From PALSA-505 sp036501145 (GTDB lineage: Bacteria > Actinomycetota > Actinomycetes > Streptosporangiales > Streptosporangiaceae), in assembly GCA_036501145.1 (NCBI GenBank), contig DASYAV010000003.1:24705-88704 (forward strand): a stretch of DNA of 64,000 nt. Direction: 5' to 3'. How positions within the stretch are numbered: position 1 is the first letter of the stretch; each line of letters begins with the position of its first letter. Shown here one piece after another: positions 1-9,464 of the stretch. Both the position numbers and the translations under genes were made by a program. The notes beneath the pieces are model-generated. The model did no database searches. It was not told where the DNA came from and was given only the letters and a program-made list of their open reading frames with translations.

Positions 1-19
1 CCGCGGCGCGCGGCCGGGC

Positions 20-409
20 ATGGGAATGAGCCACACCTCGTTGTCCCGGATGCTGGTCTGGTCGTTCGCGAACGGGAGCTCGTTCTGGAAGTCGGCCGGC
101 TTCGCGGTGCTCGTGCTCGGTGTGCTGATGGTGATCGGCGCGCTGACCGGCCTGCGGACGCTGGTGGTGCTGACGGCGCTGCTCGCCCTGGTGGCGGCGG
201 GGATGTGGATCGGGCTGATCACGCACCACTACAACACGCCAAACCTGCCGAACGTCCACTACGCCAACCCGGCGAACCTGGCCTGGTCGGACCTGCGGGC
301 AGGCGCCTGGCTGACGATATGCGGCGGCGTGCTCGGGCTGCTGAGCGCGTTCCTGCTGCGCGAGCGGGTGCGGGAACCTGCTATCAGTGCCGCCCAAGGT
401 GGGGAGTGA
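20..409 (+). CDS. Small membrane protein, possibly 5'-truncated by the window edge
   Basis: Function not recognised. The 129-residue product has hydrophobic segments near residues 26-46, 47-68 and 95-113, so it is probably an integral membrane protein with about three spanning helices and a short polar C-terminal tail. ATGs at 20 and 26 are both possible starts, but the frame stays open to the left edge, so the true start may lie outside the window. The stop precedes the next lipoprotein gene by only 5 bases, which suggests co-transcription. No catalytic motif is visible. Confidence 0.5.
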   Translation: MGMSHTSLSRMLVWSFANGSSFWKSAGFAVLVLGVLMVIGALTGLRTLVVLTALLALVAAGMWIGLITHHYNTPNLPNVHYANPANLAWSDLRAGAWLTICGGVLGLLSAFLLRERVREPAISAAQGGE

Positions 410-414
410 GCGAC

Positions 415-1161
415 GTGAAACTGGGCCGGATGCCGCTGTTTGCCACGACCGCTGCCGCAGCGTTGCTCGCCCTGACCGCCTGCGGCACCTCCCGCACCCT
501 TCACGGCCAGCATGTTTTCAGGTTCAGCGGCGACCGCCTGGTGATTGACGACTCCACGTCCGATCTGCAGCTGGTGCCCGGCAGCGGCGCCGGCATCGCC
601 GTCCAGCGGTGGCTGAGCGGGACCGCAGCCAAGCCGGGCCACTCGTCGTGGACGCTCAGCGGCGACACGCTGCGGCTCGGCATCAACTGCTCCGGGCTGG
701 TCTTTCACTGCGGCTCCAGATTCGAGGTGGCCGTGCCGCCGGGTGTGCCAGTGGTCGTGCATTCGGGGACTGGCAACGACACCGTGTCCGGCTTGTCTGC
801 TTCCGTGATCGTCGACGGCGGCGCCGGCACCGTCCAGCTCAGCGGCATGTCCGGGCCGCTCCGGGTCGGTACTGGCTCGGGCAATATCACCGCGTCGGCC
901 ATCCGCTCGTCCACCGTGCGCGCGACGTCGAACGAGGGGAACGTGGATATCAGCTTCGCGGCCGCGCCGCGGCTCGCCGCCGTGAGCTCCTCGGACGGGA
1001 ACGCCACGGTCCGGGTGCCGGCCGCCGGGCAGCGGTACCACGTCCTGGTCACCGCCGGCGGTGGCAGTGCCCAGTCAAAGGTACCGGATGACCGGCAGAG
1101 CAGCAGCGTCGTGCAGGTGTCGTCCGGCAACGGCACCGCGAAGGTCCTCCCCACCTCATAG
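415..1161 (+). CDS. Lipoprotein with DUF4097-like beta-repeat region
   Basis: Predicted secreted lipoprotein of 248 residues. The GTG at 415 is chosen because GGGGAG at 401-406 sits 8 bases upstream and gives an N-terminus that is an export signal ending in the lipobox Leu-Thr-Ala-Cys. A longer open frame upstream overlaps the previous gene and lacks a signal. The mature part is rich in short Gly/Ser/Asn/Val strands such as SGTGNDTVSG and GTGSGNITAS. This resembles the right-handed beta fold of DUF4097/adhesin-like proteins (family assignment inferred). It probably sits on the outer face of the membrane; ligand unknown. It lies just upstream of an ABC exporter pair. Confidence 0.7.
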   Translation: MKLGRMPLFATTAAAALLALTACGTSRTLHGQHVFRFSGDRLVIDDSTSDLQLVPGSGAGIAVQRWLSGTAAKPGHSSWTLSGDTLRLGINCSGLVFHCGSRFEVAVPPGVPVVVHSGTGNDTVSGLSASVIVDGGAGTVQLSGMSGPLRVGTGSGNITASAIRSSTVRATSNEGNVDISFAAAPRLAAVSSSDGNATVRVPAAGQRYHVLVTAGGGSAQSKVPDDRQSSSVVQVSSGNGTAKVLPTS

Positions 1162-1327
1162 TGCCAGCTGGGCCGCGTCCCCGGCCCGTACCCGGTCAGC
1201 CCGGCCAAAGCTACCGCCATGCCCGGCCCGCATTCCGGTGCCCGGGGGGGTAGTGCCCGGTGCCGCCCGGCCAGCGGCTGGCACCCAGGACCGGGCGAGG
1301 CGGGCAAAACAGGAAGGCGTTACCGAG

Positions 1328-2230
1328 ATGTTGCTGGAGTTCGTGGACGTCGCCAAGGTGTACAAGGGCGGCACGCGGGGCGTGGACGGCGTGACGATGC
1401 GGCTCGGGGCCGGGCTGGTCGGCTTGCTCGGCCCCAACGGCGCGGGCAAGTCATCGCTGATGCGGATCGCCGCGACGGTGACCCGCCCGAGCAGCGGGCA
1501 GCTGCTGTTCGACGGCACCGACGCCGTGGCCAGGCCGGACCTGCTCCGCCGTAACCTCGGCTATCTACCGCAGGACTTCGGCGTCTACCCGCACCTGAGC
1601 GCGCCGGAGTTCCTGTCCTACCTCGCCGCCGTCAAGGGCCTGCCGGCCCGGGCCGCGCGGACCCGGATCGGCGAGCTGCTCGAGCTGGTCGACCTGGCCG
1701 GCGTGGGCAAGCGACAGCTGGGCAAGTACTCCGGCGGGATGCTGCGCCGGGTCGGGATCGCCCAGGCCCTGCTGGCCGACCCGCGGGTCCTCATCGTCGA
1801 TGAGCCCACCGCGGGCCTGGATCCTGAGCAGCGGGTACTGTTCCGGAACCTGCTGGCCGACCTGGCCGGTGACCGGGTGGTGCTGTTGTCCACGCACATC
1901 GTCTCCGACGTCGAGTCGGTGGCCTCCGACATCGCGATCATGGCTGGCGGCAGGCTCCGGCTGCGCGGCAGCCCGCAAGACCTGCTGCGGCAGGCCGAGG
2001 GCCGGGTCTGGGAGATGACGGTTCCGCCCACCGCGCTGGCCCAGCTCCGGGACCGGCACCTGATCAGCCGGATGATCCGCACCGATACCGGGGTGCGCGT
2101 CCGGCTGCTCGCGTCGGGCGCCCCGGCCGCGGACGCGGCGCCGGTGCCGCCGGACCTGGAAGACGCCTACCTCACCATCATCCACGAGGCGGCCGGGCCG
2201 GACCTGGGCGACGCCGCGGCGGCGCGGTGA
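1328..2230 (+). CDS. ABC transporter ATP-binding protein
   Basis: Nucleotide-binding subunit of an ABC-2 type exporter, 300 residues. The ATG at 1328 follows a GGAAGG Shine-Dalgarno sequence. Visible motifs in order are Walker A GPNGAGKSS near residue 38, signature YSGGMLRRVG, Walker B VLIVDEPTAGLD and the H-loop STHIVSD. The 80-residue C-terminal extension is common in export ATPases of the CcmA/DrrA type. Its stop overlaps the start of the membrane subunit (GTGATG), so the two are translationally coupled. Substrate cannot be read from sequence; drug, lipid or antibiotic export are usual roles. Confidence 0.93.
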   Translation: MLLEFVDVAKVYKGGTRGVDGVTMRLGAGLVGLLGPNGAGKSSLMRIAATVTRPSSGQLLFDGTDAVARPDLLRRNLGYLPQDFGVYPHLSAPEFLSYLAAVKGLPARAARTRIGELLELVDLAGVGKRQLGKYSGGMLRRVGIAQALLADPRVLIVDEPTAGLDPEQRVLFRNLLADLAGDRVVLLSTHIVSDVESVASDIAIMAGGRLRLRGSPQDLLRQAEGRVWEMTVPPTALAQLRDRHLISRMIRTDTGVRVRLLASGAPAADAAPVPPDLEDAYLTIIHEAAGPDLGDAAAAR

Positions 2231-3864
2231 TGAGGCCCCGGGTCCTCGGCGCGCTGGCGGTCGCCGATTTCCGGGAGCGCACGCGCCGGCCCGGGTACCT
2301 GGTCACGCTGGGCGCCGCGGTCGCTCTCGGTTACCTGGCGCTGCCCCCCGCCTCCTCGCTGTATGTGATCATGAACGCGGGTGGGTACCGGGGCATCTAC
2401 AACAGCGCCTACGCCGGGACGGCCGCCGCGCTGGCCGCTGGGCTGTGGCTGATGTTCGGCGGATTCTATGTCGTGCGCGGTGCCATCGCCCGCGACCAGC
2501 GCACCAGCGTCGGCCAGATCCTCGCCGCCACGCCGCTGCGCAACGCCGGGTACCTGGCCGGGAAGTTCTGCAGCAACTTCCTGGTGCTGGCCTCGATGGC
2601 GGGCGTGGTCGCGGTGACCGGGCTGGCCCTCCAGCTGGCGCGCGGCGAGTCCCGGACGATCGACCCCAGCGCGCTGCTGCTCCCGTTCGTGCTGTTCACG
2701 CTGCCTGTGCTGGCGGTGACCGCCGCCGCGGCGGTGCTGTTCGACGCGATCCCCGCGCTGCGGGGCGGCCTGGGCAACATCGCGTGGTTCTTCACGTGGA
2801 TGATCTGCGTCATAGCCGGGCGGGGTGCGCCGCTGGGCGGGATGGGCGCCGCCACGGCGTCGATGCGCACCGCTATGGCGGCCCAGGACCTGCCGTACGC
2901 CGGGGAATTCAGCGTGGGATTCACCAAGGTGGACCATCCCCTGCACACCTTCATCTGGCACGGTGTGCAACCATCTGGTGGGTTCATCACCGGCCGGCTG
3001 GTGCTGGCCGTGATAGCAGCGGTCCTGGCGGCCGTGCCAGCGATATGGTTCGGGCGGTTCGATCCGGCCCGCGTCCCCCTGCGCCGCCGCGGCGCGCCTG
3101 CCCCCGGCGGCGGCAAGGACATGACCTCCGCTGCACCAGCCACCATGGCCGCGCCGACCGTGCCCGGGGCCGGCCGGGCGGCCCACCGCGCGCCATCGCC
3201 TGTCTACCAGCCGCTGCCACCGGCCGCGACCCGGCCAGTGCTGGCCGCCGGGCGGCTGCTGGCAGCCGAAGCGCGCATCCTGGTGCAGGGAACCCCTCGC
3301 TGGTGGTGGCTGGTCGCCGCCGCGATCAACGTCGCCAGCCTCGCGGTCCCCGCCAGCATCGTCAAGCCCGCTGGTGCCAGCACCGCGCTGCTGCTGGCCG
3401 CGGCCTGGATCTGGCCAGCCCTGATCTGGTCACGGCTGGGCACTCAGCGCCACGAGAACGGGCTGGACACACTGCTCGGCGCCTACCCCGGCACCTACCG
3501 TCAGGTCGCAGCCGAATGGACGGCCGGACTCATCCTCACGGCCGTGGCCGGGCTGGGGCCCCTGCTCCGGATGGCCGCCTCGGGTAACGGCCCCGGCGTG
3601 GCCGCCTGGATCGCGGGTGCCCTGTTCATCCCGGCTCTCGCGCTCCTGCTCGGCACGGCCAGCCGCACCCACCGCATGTTCCAGGCCCTCTACGTCATCC
3701 TGTGGTACGCCGCGGTCAACCAAGTCCAGGCCGCCGACTACATGGGAACCGTCCTCGTCCACGGCCACCCGGCCGGGCCATCCGCCCCGCTGATCGCCGG
3801 GATCTCAATCGCCCTGCTCACCATCGCGATCACCATCCGCGCGGCCCGGCATGCCGCGCGGTAA
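2227..3864 (+). CDS. ABC-2 type membrane permease, two-half architecture
   Basis: Membrane partner of the preceding ATPase, 545 residues. Two hydrophobic blocks with several predicted helices each (about residues 18-280 and 355-540) are joined by a Pro/Ala/Gly-rich, probably cytoplasmic linker. This looks like two ABC-2 permease halves in one chain. The GTG at 2227 overlaps the ATPase stop by 4 bases; the adjacent ATG at 2230 is an equally good start. No substrate-specific motif is visible. The single operon with one ATPase implies one dimeric exporter. Confidence 0.85.
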   Translation: MMRPRVLGALAVADFRERTRRPGYLVTLGAAVALGYLALPPASSLYVIMNAGGYRGIYNSAYAGTAAALAAGLWLMFGGFYVVRGAIARDQRTSVGQILAATPLRNAGYLAGKFCSNFLVLASMAGVVAVTGLALQLARGESRTIDPSALLLPFVLFTLPVLAVTAAAAVLFDAIPALRGGLGNIAWFFTWMICVIAGRGAPLGGMGAATASMRTAMAAQDLPYAGEFSVGFTKVDHPLHTFIWHGVQPSGGFITGRLVLAVIAAVLAAVPAIWFGRFDPARVPLRRRGAPAPGGGKDMTSAAPATMAAPTVPGAGRAAHRAPSPVYQPLPPAATRPVLAAGRLLAAEARILVQGTPRWWWLVAAAINVASLAVPASIVKPAGASTALLLAAAWIWPALIWSRLGTQRHENGLDTLLGAYPGTYRQVAAEWTAGLILTAVAGLGPLLRMAASGNGPGVAAWIAGALFIPALALLLGTASRTHRMFQALYVILWYAAVNQVQAADYMGTVLVHGHPAGPSAPLIAGISIALLTIAITIRAARHAAR

Positions 3865-3941
3865 CCGACGAAAGAGGTCTGGTTTCCGGAAGATTTCCGC
3901 TAGGAGGTATGCAGATCGGCGGGTGGCGGAGTTAAAGGGTT

Positions 3942-4316
3942 GTGAGCAGCCAGCAGACGGAGTTCGCGGACTTCTTCCAGGCCAGCTGGGAGCCCTGCCT
4001 GCGCGCGGTGGTGGCGGTCGTCGGCAGCCCGCAGCTGGCCGAAGACCAGGTGGCGGAGGCGTTCGCTAAGGCCTGGGTGTCGTGGCGGAAGGTCCGCCGT
4101 CATCCAGTTCCGCGGGCGTGGGTGGTGCGCACCGCGCTCAGCTTCGGCTACTTCCAGCTCCCCTCGGGCGAACAGCAGGCCGACTCCGTGCTCATCGACT
4201 CGAGCTCCTACACCTGCACCAGCACCCCGCCTGACCCAAACGGCCCACCCGACGGCTACGGCCAATCTGACAGCGTCGGGCTGCTATACGGCGGCCCCGG
4301 CCCAGGCGGGTCGTAA
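3942..4316 (+). pseudogene. ECF sigma factor fragment (region 2 only) fused to an unrelated tail
   Basis: The first 65 residues look like region 2 of a SigE-type ECF sigma factor: FADFFQASWEPCLRAVV, then the acidic helix EDQVAEAFAKAWVSW, then PRAWVVRTALS. After that the sequence changes abruptly to a Ser/Pro/Gly-rich tail ending GLLYGGPGPGGS, with no region 4 helix-turn-helix. A working ECF factor of this type is usually 160-180 residues; this is 124. The simplest reading is an in-frame deletion joining the 5' part of a sigma gene to the 3' end of a downstream gene. The GTG at 3942 has no strong ribosome-binding site. Probably non-functional, though a region-2-only peptide could still bind core polymerase. 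Confidence 0.6.
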
Positions 4317-4423
4317 TCAGCCGCGAGCCGCAACGGCCCGCTCCTGCCCCGGGCGCCGGCCGGCGCCCGGAAGCACCGGCGCCGGAAAAGCGTTAGATCT
4401 CGCGGGACTTACCGGCCATCCTG

Positions 4424-7400
4424 ATGCGTGTGCCCGCGCGCGGCGGACGTCCCGTGGAGACTGCGACTTTGACTTCTAGCGTTGCCGAGCTTCGTGGCAT
4501 GCCCGCGATCAGCTATCCCGCCGAGCTGCCGGTCAGCCAGCGCAAGGACGAGATAGCCGCGGCCATCCGGGACCACCAGGTGGTGGTGATCGCGGGCGAG
4601 ACCGGGTCCGGGAAGACCACGCAGCTGCCCAAGATCTGCCTGGAGCTGGGCCGTGGCCGGGCCGGGCAGATCGGGCACACCCAGCCCCGGCGGATCGCGG
4701 CCCGCACGGTGGCCGAGCGGATCGCCGCCGAGCTGGGCACCGAGCTGGGCGAGGTGGCCGGCTACAAGGTCCGGTTCGCCGACACCTCCAGCGACCGGAC
4801 GCCGATCAAGGTGATGACCGACGGCATCCTGCTGACCGAGCTGCAGCGCGACCGGGACCTGCGGCGGTACGACACGATCATCATCGACGAGGCGCACGAG
4901 CGCAGCCTCAATGTCGACTTCATCCTCGGCTACCTGCGGCAACTGCTCCCCCGCCGGCCGGATCTGAAGGTCATCATCACCTCGGCCACCATCGACCCGG
5001 AGCGGTTCAGCAAGGCCTTTGCCGGAGGCGAAGCAGGCAAGCAGGGCGCGGACGCTCCGATCATCGAGGTGTCCGGGCGCACCTACCCGGTGGAGGTGCG
5101 GTACCGGCCGCTAGCCGACCCCCAGCGGCCCGAGGCCGAGGCGCGCGACCAGGAGCAGAGCATCCTCGACGCGGTGGACGAGCTGACCGCGGAGGGGCCG
5201 GGCGACATCCTGGTTTTCCTCAGCGGCGAGCGGGAGATCCGGGACACCGCCGATGCGCTGGCCGGCCGGGACAATCTCGAGGTGCTGCCGCTGTACGCGC
5301 GGCTGGGCGCGGCCGAGCAGTACAAGGCGTTCCAGCCGCACCGCGGCCGGCGGGTGGTGCTGGCCACCAACATCGCCGAGACCTCGCTGACCGTCCCGGG
5401 CATCAAGTACGTGATCGACCCGGGCACCGCGCGGATCTCCCGGTACAGCCACCGCACCAAGGTGCAGCGGCTGCCGATCGAGCCGGTCTCCCAGGCGTCG
5501 GCTGAGCAGCGCAAGGGCCGGTGCGGGCGCACCTCAGACGGGGTGTGCATCCGGCTGTACAGCGAGGAGGACTTCGCCGCCCGGCCGGAGTTCACCGACC
5601 CGGAGATCCTGCGGACCAACCTGGCCTCGGTCATCTTGCAGATGGCGGCGCTGCGGCTGGGTGAGGTGGCGGACTTCCCGTTCATCGACCCGCCGGACGC
5701 GCGTAGCGTCACCGACGGGGTGCGGCTGCTGGAGGAACTGGGGGCGCTGCGGCCGGGCCGGGGCGACTCCCGGCTGACCGGCATCGGGCGCAAGCTGGCC
5801 CGGCTGCCGGTGGACCCGCGGCTGGGCCGGATGATCCTGGAGGCGGACCGCAACGGGTGCGCCGGCGAGGTGCTGATCATCGCGGCGGCGCTGTCCATCC
5901 AGGATCCCCGGGAGCGGCCGGCCGAGATCCGGGACGCGGCCGACGCCATGCACCGGAGGTTCGCCGAGCCGGGCTCGGACTTCCTCGCCTTCCTGATCCT
6001 GTGGGATTACCTGCGGGACAAGCAGCGGGAGCTGTCCGGATCGGCGTTCCGGCGGATGTGCCGCCGGGAGTACCTGCACTTCCTGCGGGTGCGCGAGTGG
6101 CAGGACGTGCACGCGCAGCTGCGGCGGGCGGCCCGGGAGGTCGGCGTCGGCGGTGCGAAGGGGGGCGCCAAGGGCGGAGCTGACGGCGGCGCGGGCAAGA
6201 GGGGCAAGGACGGCGGGCGCAAGGACGAGCCGGGGCATGCAGAGGCGGCGGAGCAGGCCGGGCGGAACGCGCCGGGCACCAGGGGCAAGGCACGCAAGAG
6301 CGGGCAGCCAGAACCGGAACGGCGCATCCCGGTGGACGTCGCGGACCGGGTGCACGTATCGCTGCTGTCCGGGCTGCTCTCGCACATCGGCATACAGGAC
6401 ACCGGCCGCAAGCCGCCGGGCGGCAAGACCGCGCGCGGCCAGGCGCCGGCCAGGCGGCGCGGCCCGGCCGAGTTCGCCGGGGCCCGCGGTGCCCGGTTCG
6501 CGCTGTTTCCGGACTCGTCGCTGGCCAGGAAGCCGCCGGCCTGGGTGATGGCCGCCGAGCTGGTGGAGACGTCACGGCTGTGGGCCAGGACGGCGGCCGC
6601 GATCAAGCCGGAGTGGGCCGAGCCGCTGGCCCCGCAACTGGTCAAGCGCAGCTACAGCGAGCCGCACTGGGACGCGCGCCGGGGCGCGGCGATGGCGTCG
6701 GAGAAGGTGACCCTGTACGGGCTGCCGCTGGTCGCCGCCCGGCCGGTGAACTACGCGAACGTGGACGCCGCCGCGGCCAGGGATCTGTTCATCCAGCACG
6801 CCCTGGTGGAGGGCGACTGGGAGACCCTGCACGCGTTCTTCGGTCACAACCGGGACCTGCTGGACGAGGCGGGAGAACTGGAACGCAAGGTGCGGCGGCG
6901 CGGCATCGTGGTGGACGAGGCCACCCTGTTCGACTTCTACGACCAGCGGATCCCGGCGGAGGTGACGTCGGCCCGGCACTTCGACACCTGGTGGAAGGGC
7001 GCGCGGAGGGACGAGCCGGAGCTGCTGACGTTCCGGATGGACGACCTGGTCGGCCCGGCCGCCGAAGAGATCAGCCCGGCGGACTACCCGGAGAGCTGGG
7101 GCGAGATCCCGCTGTCGTACGAGTTCGCGCCGGGCGAGCCGGACGACGGGGTGACCGCGGACATCCCGCTGGGCGTGCTCAACCAGGTGCGCGACGACGA
7201 ACTGGGCTGGCAGGTGCCTGGGCTGCGCGAGGAGCTGATCACCGAGCTGATCCGGTCGCTGCCCAAGCAGCTGCGCACCGTGTTCGTGCCGGCCCCGGAC
7301 ACCGCCCGCGAGGTGTCCGGGCGGCTCGGCCCGGCCGACGGGGATCTGCTGGCCGCGCTGGCGGCCGAGCTGACCAGGATCGGCGGGCTGCGGGTGTCGC

Positions 7401-8416
7401 GGGAGGACTTCGACCTGGTCCGGCTGCCCGGGCACCTGCGGATGACGTTCCGGGTGGTGGACGGCGACCGGGTGCTCGCGGCCGGCAAGGACCTGGACAC
7501 GCTGCGCGCCGAACTCCAGCCGCGGCTGGATGCGGTGATCAACCAGGCGGCCCAGGGGCTGACCCGCACCGGGCTGCGGAGCTGGGACATCGGCACCCTG
7601 CCGCGGGTGTTCACGCACGGCGAGGTCCGGGCCTACCTCGCGCTGGCCGACGCGGGCGGCACGGTGGACGTCCGGCTGTTCGGCACCGAAGCCGAAGCCG
7701 CGGAGTCGATGCGGCGGGGCACCCGGCGGCTGATCATGCTGGCGGTGCCGTCGGGCGTGCGGTCCATCGCCGGGCGGCTGCCGGTCAGCGCGAAACTGGC
7801 GATGAGCCGCCACCCCTACCCGGACACGGCCGCCGAGCTCGACGACTGCGTCGCCTGCGCGGCCGACGTGGTGATCAGCGAGGCCGGCGGCCCGGCGTGG
7901 GACGAGGCCGGGTTCGGGCGGCTGGTGGAGGCGGCGCGGGAGCGGCTGGCGGTCAGCACAGCACAGGTGCTCGACGCCGCCGCGGGCGTGCTGGCCGCGG
8001 CGCACGAGGCGGAGACCGCGCTGCTGGCCAACGCGGCCGGGCCGGCCGCGGCGCTGGAGGACATGCGGGCGCAGTACGCGGCACTGATCTATCCCGGGTT
8101 CATCGCGGAGACCGGGCTGGCGCGGCTGCCGGACCTGGCCCGCTACCTGAAGGGCATCACGCGCCGGCTGGAGAAGATCACCGACAGCCCGGCCCGGGAC
8201 GCCGAGCGGATGGCGGCCGTGCACCGGGTCGCGCAGGCGTACCAGGAGACGCTCAGGGAACTGCCGGAACCGGCCCGGCACGACCCCGGCGTGACCGCGG
8301 TGCGCTGGATGATCGAGGAACTGCGGGTCAGCTTGTTCGCGCAGGCCCTCGGCGTCCGGGGGACGGTTTCGGAAAAACGCATCTACACCGCGCTGGACCG
8401 GCTGGCCGACCGCTGA
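4424..8416 (+). CDS. hrpA: ATP-dependent RNA helicase HrpA
   Basis: DEAH-box RNA helicase of 1330 residues, the usual HrpA length (about 1300). Motif I GETGSGKTT is at 58-66, motif II DEAH at 155-158, motif III SAT at 187-189, and motif VI QRKGRCGRTSDG near 360. The helicase-associated and OB-type regions follow, then the long C-terminal DUF3418-like part. A Gly/Lys-rich disordered insert (GGAKGGAKGGADGG, about residues 570-630) is an actinobacterial elaboration. In E. coli HrpA acts on mRNA and stalled ribosomes. The ATG at 4424 is the longest start; GTG 4454 and ATG 4499 are alternatives because no strong ribosome site distinguishes them. Confidence 0.95.
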   Translation: MRVPARGGRPVETATLTSSVAELRGMPAISYPAELPVSQRKDEIAAAIRDHQVVVIAGETGSGKTTQLPKICLELGRGRAGQIGHTQPRRIAARTVAERIAAELGTELGEVAGYKVRFADTSSDRTPIKVMTDGILLTELQRDRDLRRYDTIIIDEAHERSLNVDFILGYLRQLLPRRPDLKVIITSATIDPERFSKAFAGGEAGKQGADAPIIEVSGRTYPVEVRYRPLADPQRPEAEARDQEQSILDAVDELTAEGPGDILVFLSGEREIRDTADALAGRDNLEVLPLYARLGAAEQYKAFQPHRGRRVVLATNIAETSLTVPGIKYVIDPGTARISRYSHRTKVQRLPIEPVSQASAEQRKGRCGRTSDGVCIRLYSEEDFAARPEFTDPEILRTNLASVILQMAALRLGEVADFPFIDPPDARSVTDGVRLLEELGALRPGRGDSRLTGIGRKLARLPVDPRLGRMILEADRNGCAGEVLIIAAALSIQDPRERPAEIRDAADAMHRRFAEPGSDFLAFLILWDYLRDKQRELSGSAFRRMCRREYLHFLRVREWQDVHAQLRRAAREVGVGGAKGGAKGGADGGAGKRGKDGGRKDEPGHAEAAEQAGRNAPGTRGKARKSGQPEPERRIPVDVADRVHVSLLSGLLSHIGIQDTGRKPPGGKTARGQAPARRRGPAEFAGARGARFALFPDSSLARKPPAWVMAAELVETSRLWARTAAAIKPEWAEPLAPQLVKRSYSEPHWDARRGAAMASEKVTLYGLPLVAARPVNYANVDAAAARDLFIQHALVEGDWETLHAFFGHNRDLLDEAGELERKVRRRGIVVDEATLFDFYDQRIPAEVTSARHFDTWWKGARRDEPELLTFRMDDLVGPAAEEISPADYPESWGEIPLSYEFAPGEPDDGVTADIPLGVLNQVRDDELGWQVPGLREELITELIRSLPKQLRTVFVPAPDTAREVSGRLGPADGDLLAALAAELTRIGGLRVSREDFDLVRLPGHLRMTFRVVDGDRVLAAGKDLDTLRAELQPRLDAVINQAAQGLTRTGLRSWDIGTLPRVFTHGEVRAYLALADAGGTVDVRLFGTEAEAAESMRRGTRRLIMLAVPSGVRSIAGRLPVSAKLAMSRHPYPDTAAELDDCVACAADVVISEAGGPAWDEAGFGRLVEAARERLAVSTAQVLDAAAGVLAAAHEAETALLANAAGPAAALEDMRAQYAALIYPGFIAETGLARLPDLARYLKGITRRLEKITDSPARDAERMAAVHRVAQAYQETLRELPEPARHDPGVTAVRWMIEELRVSLFAQALGVRGTVSEKRIYTALDRLADR

Positions 8417-8452
8417 CATCCTCCTGCCCATGAGGCCCATAGGGGATGTCCG

Positions 8453-9049
8453 GTGCTGACCCGCTGGTACGGCGGGTTCGCCGCGGCCGCGGTCACGCTG
8501 GGGACCATCACACTGGTGGTGCTGGAGCTGACCGATACCGGGTTCCGCCACTGGTGGGCCGCACGGCCACTGACCACGGACACGGCCGCAGGCGTGCTGG
8601 TCGTGCTGGTCACCGTGCTGGTCGTGAACCAGGTGGTGACCCGTCGCCAGGTCAGCGACCGGTCCCGGGCCATCGCGGCCCAGGCGGCCATCGTTATGGC
8701 GCAGGCCATGCGGTCAGCACAGACGGTGACGGCGGCCCTGGCTGGCACCGGCGACCGTGACACCGCCACCGACGAGGTGCGAACCTACATGATCATGCTG
8801 CTGGTGGGCGCGCCGGTGCTGATCGACACCCCGGTCTCACGGGACTTCCTGGAGCAGGCCCAGCATCTCGGTGGCGAGATGGCTCGCGTGGCAGGCCTGA
8901 TCGGCAAGACCTCCGGGGCGCGGGAAGACTCGCAGGCCAGGATCGATCGCTCGGTCGCCCGGTTGCGCGCCGCCTCGGCCCCGCTGCTCCAGCTGATCGA
9001 CTTCAAGGAGCTGACTGTCGCCGACCCCGGCGGCCCAGCCACGCCGTGA
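8453..9049 (+). CDS. Two-helix membrane protein of unknown function
   Basis: A 198-residue protein not matched to any named family. Two hydrophobic segments (about residues 8-28 and 47-65) are followed by a mostly helical cytoplasmic domain rich in Ala, Arg and Gln (RSRAIAAQAAIVMAQAMRSA). The GTG at 8453 is supported by AGGGGA at 8441-8446. It lies 36 bases after hrpA in the same direction and could be read from the same transcript. Confidence 0.65.
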   Translation: MLTRWYGGFAAAAVTLGTITLVVLELTDTGFRHWWAARPLTTDTAAGVLVVLVTVLVVNQVVTRRQVSDRSRAIAAQAAIVMAQAMRSAQTVTAALAGTGDRDTATDEVRTYMIMLLVGAPVLIDTPVSRDFLEQAQHLGGEMARVAGLIGKTSGAREDSQARIDRSVARLRAASAPLLQLIDFKELTVADPGGPATP

Positions 9050-9068
9050 CACCGGCCACGGCGCTGAG

Positions 9069-9455
9069 TCAGCCCACGGGAGCGGCGTGCGGCTGCCCGG
9101 GCCAGAACGGCCACTCCTCGAACGAGACGCAGCGCCCGTCACCGGCGAAGCGGATCACCCACAGGTCGCGGTACTCCTGGCGGACGGGATCGCCGTAGGC
9201 GACCTCGGCGCGGACCACGGCCGTGTCGCCGTCGACCGCGACGACATCGCTGGTCATCCGGAACACCTCGGCGGGCCCGTCGCGTTCGCCCTCCCACATG
9301 CGGCTGATCGCGGGCAGGCCGGTCACCGGTTCGTCGTAGGGACCCTGCCGGTAGACCGCGTCCGGGGTGAACAGGCCGGCCAGCGCGGCGGTCCCTGGCG
9401 CGCGCCAGGCCCGCTCGTACGCAGTCACCCACTCCGCGACCTGCTCCCTGGTCAT
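9069..9455 (-). CDS. NTF2-like / SnoaL-like domain protein
   Basis: A 128-residue single-domain protein with the NTF2-like cone pattern: an N-terminal helix (EQVAEWVTAYERAWRAPGTAALAGLF), TPDAVYRQGPYDEP, then alternating strands with conserved Trp/Arg near the end (DLWVIRFAGDGRCVSFEEWPF). Members act as small enzymes (polyketide cyclases, isomerases) or ligand carriers; the exact role is not predictable. It converges on the upstream membrane gene and sits 9 bases downstream of a Gfo/Idh/MocA dehydrogenase, so it is probably the last gene of that operon. Confidence 0.8.
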   Translation of the reverse strand: MTREQVAEWVTAYERAWRAPGTAALAGLFTPDAVYRQGPYDEPVTGLPAISRMWEGERDGPAEVFRMTSDVVAVDGDTAVVRAEVAYGDPVRQEYRDLWVIRFAGDGRCVSFEEWPFWPGQPHAAPVG

Positions 9456-9464
9456 CTGCCAACC

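Noticed and set aside
6572..8551. Minus-strand open frame of 659 codons opposite hrpA
   Set aside because: Antisense shadow with a Pro/Arg/Gly-rich product; hrpA covers the region.
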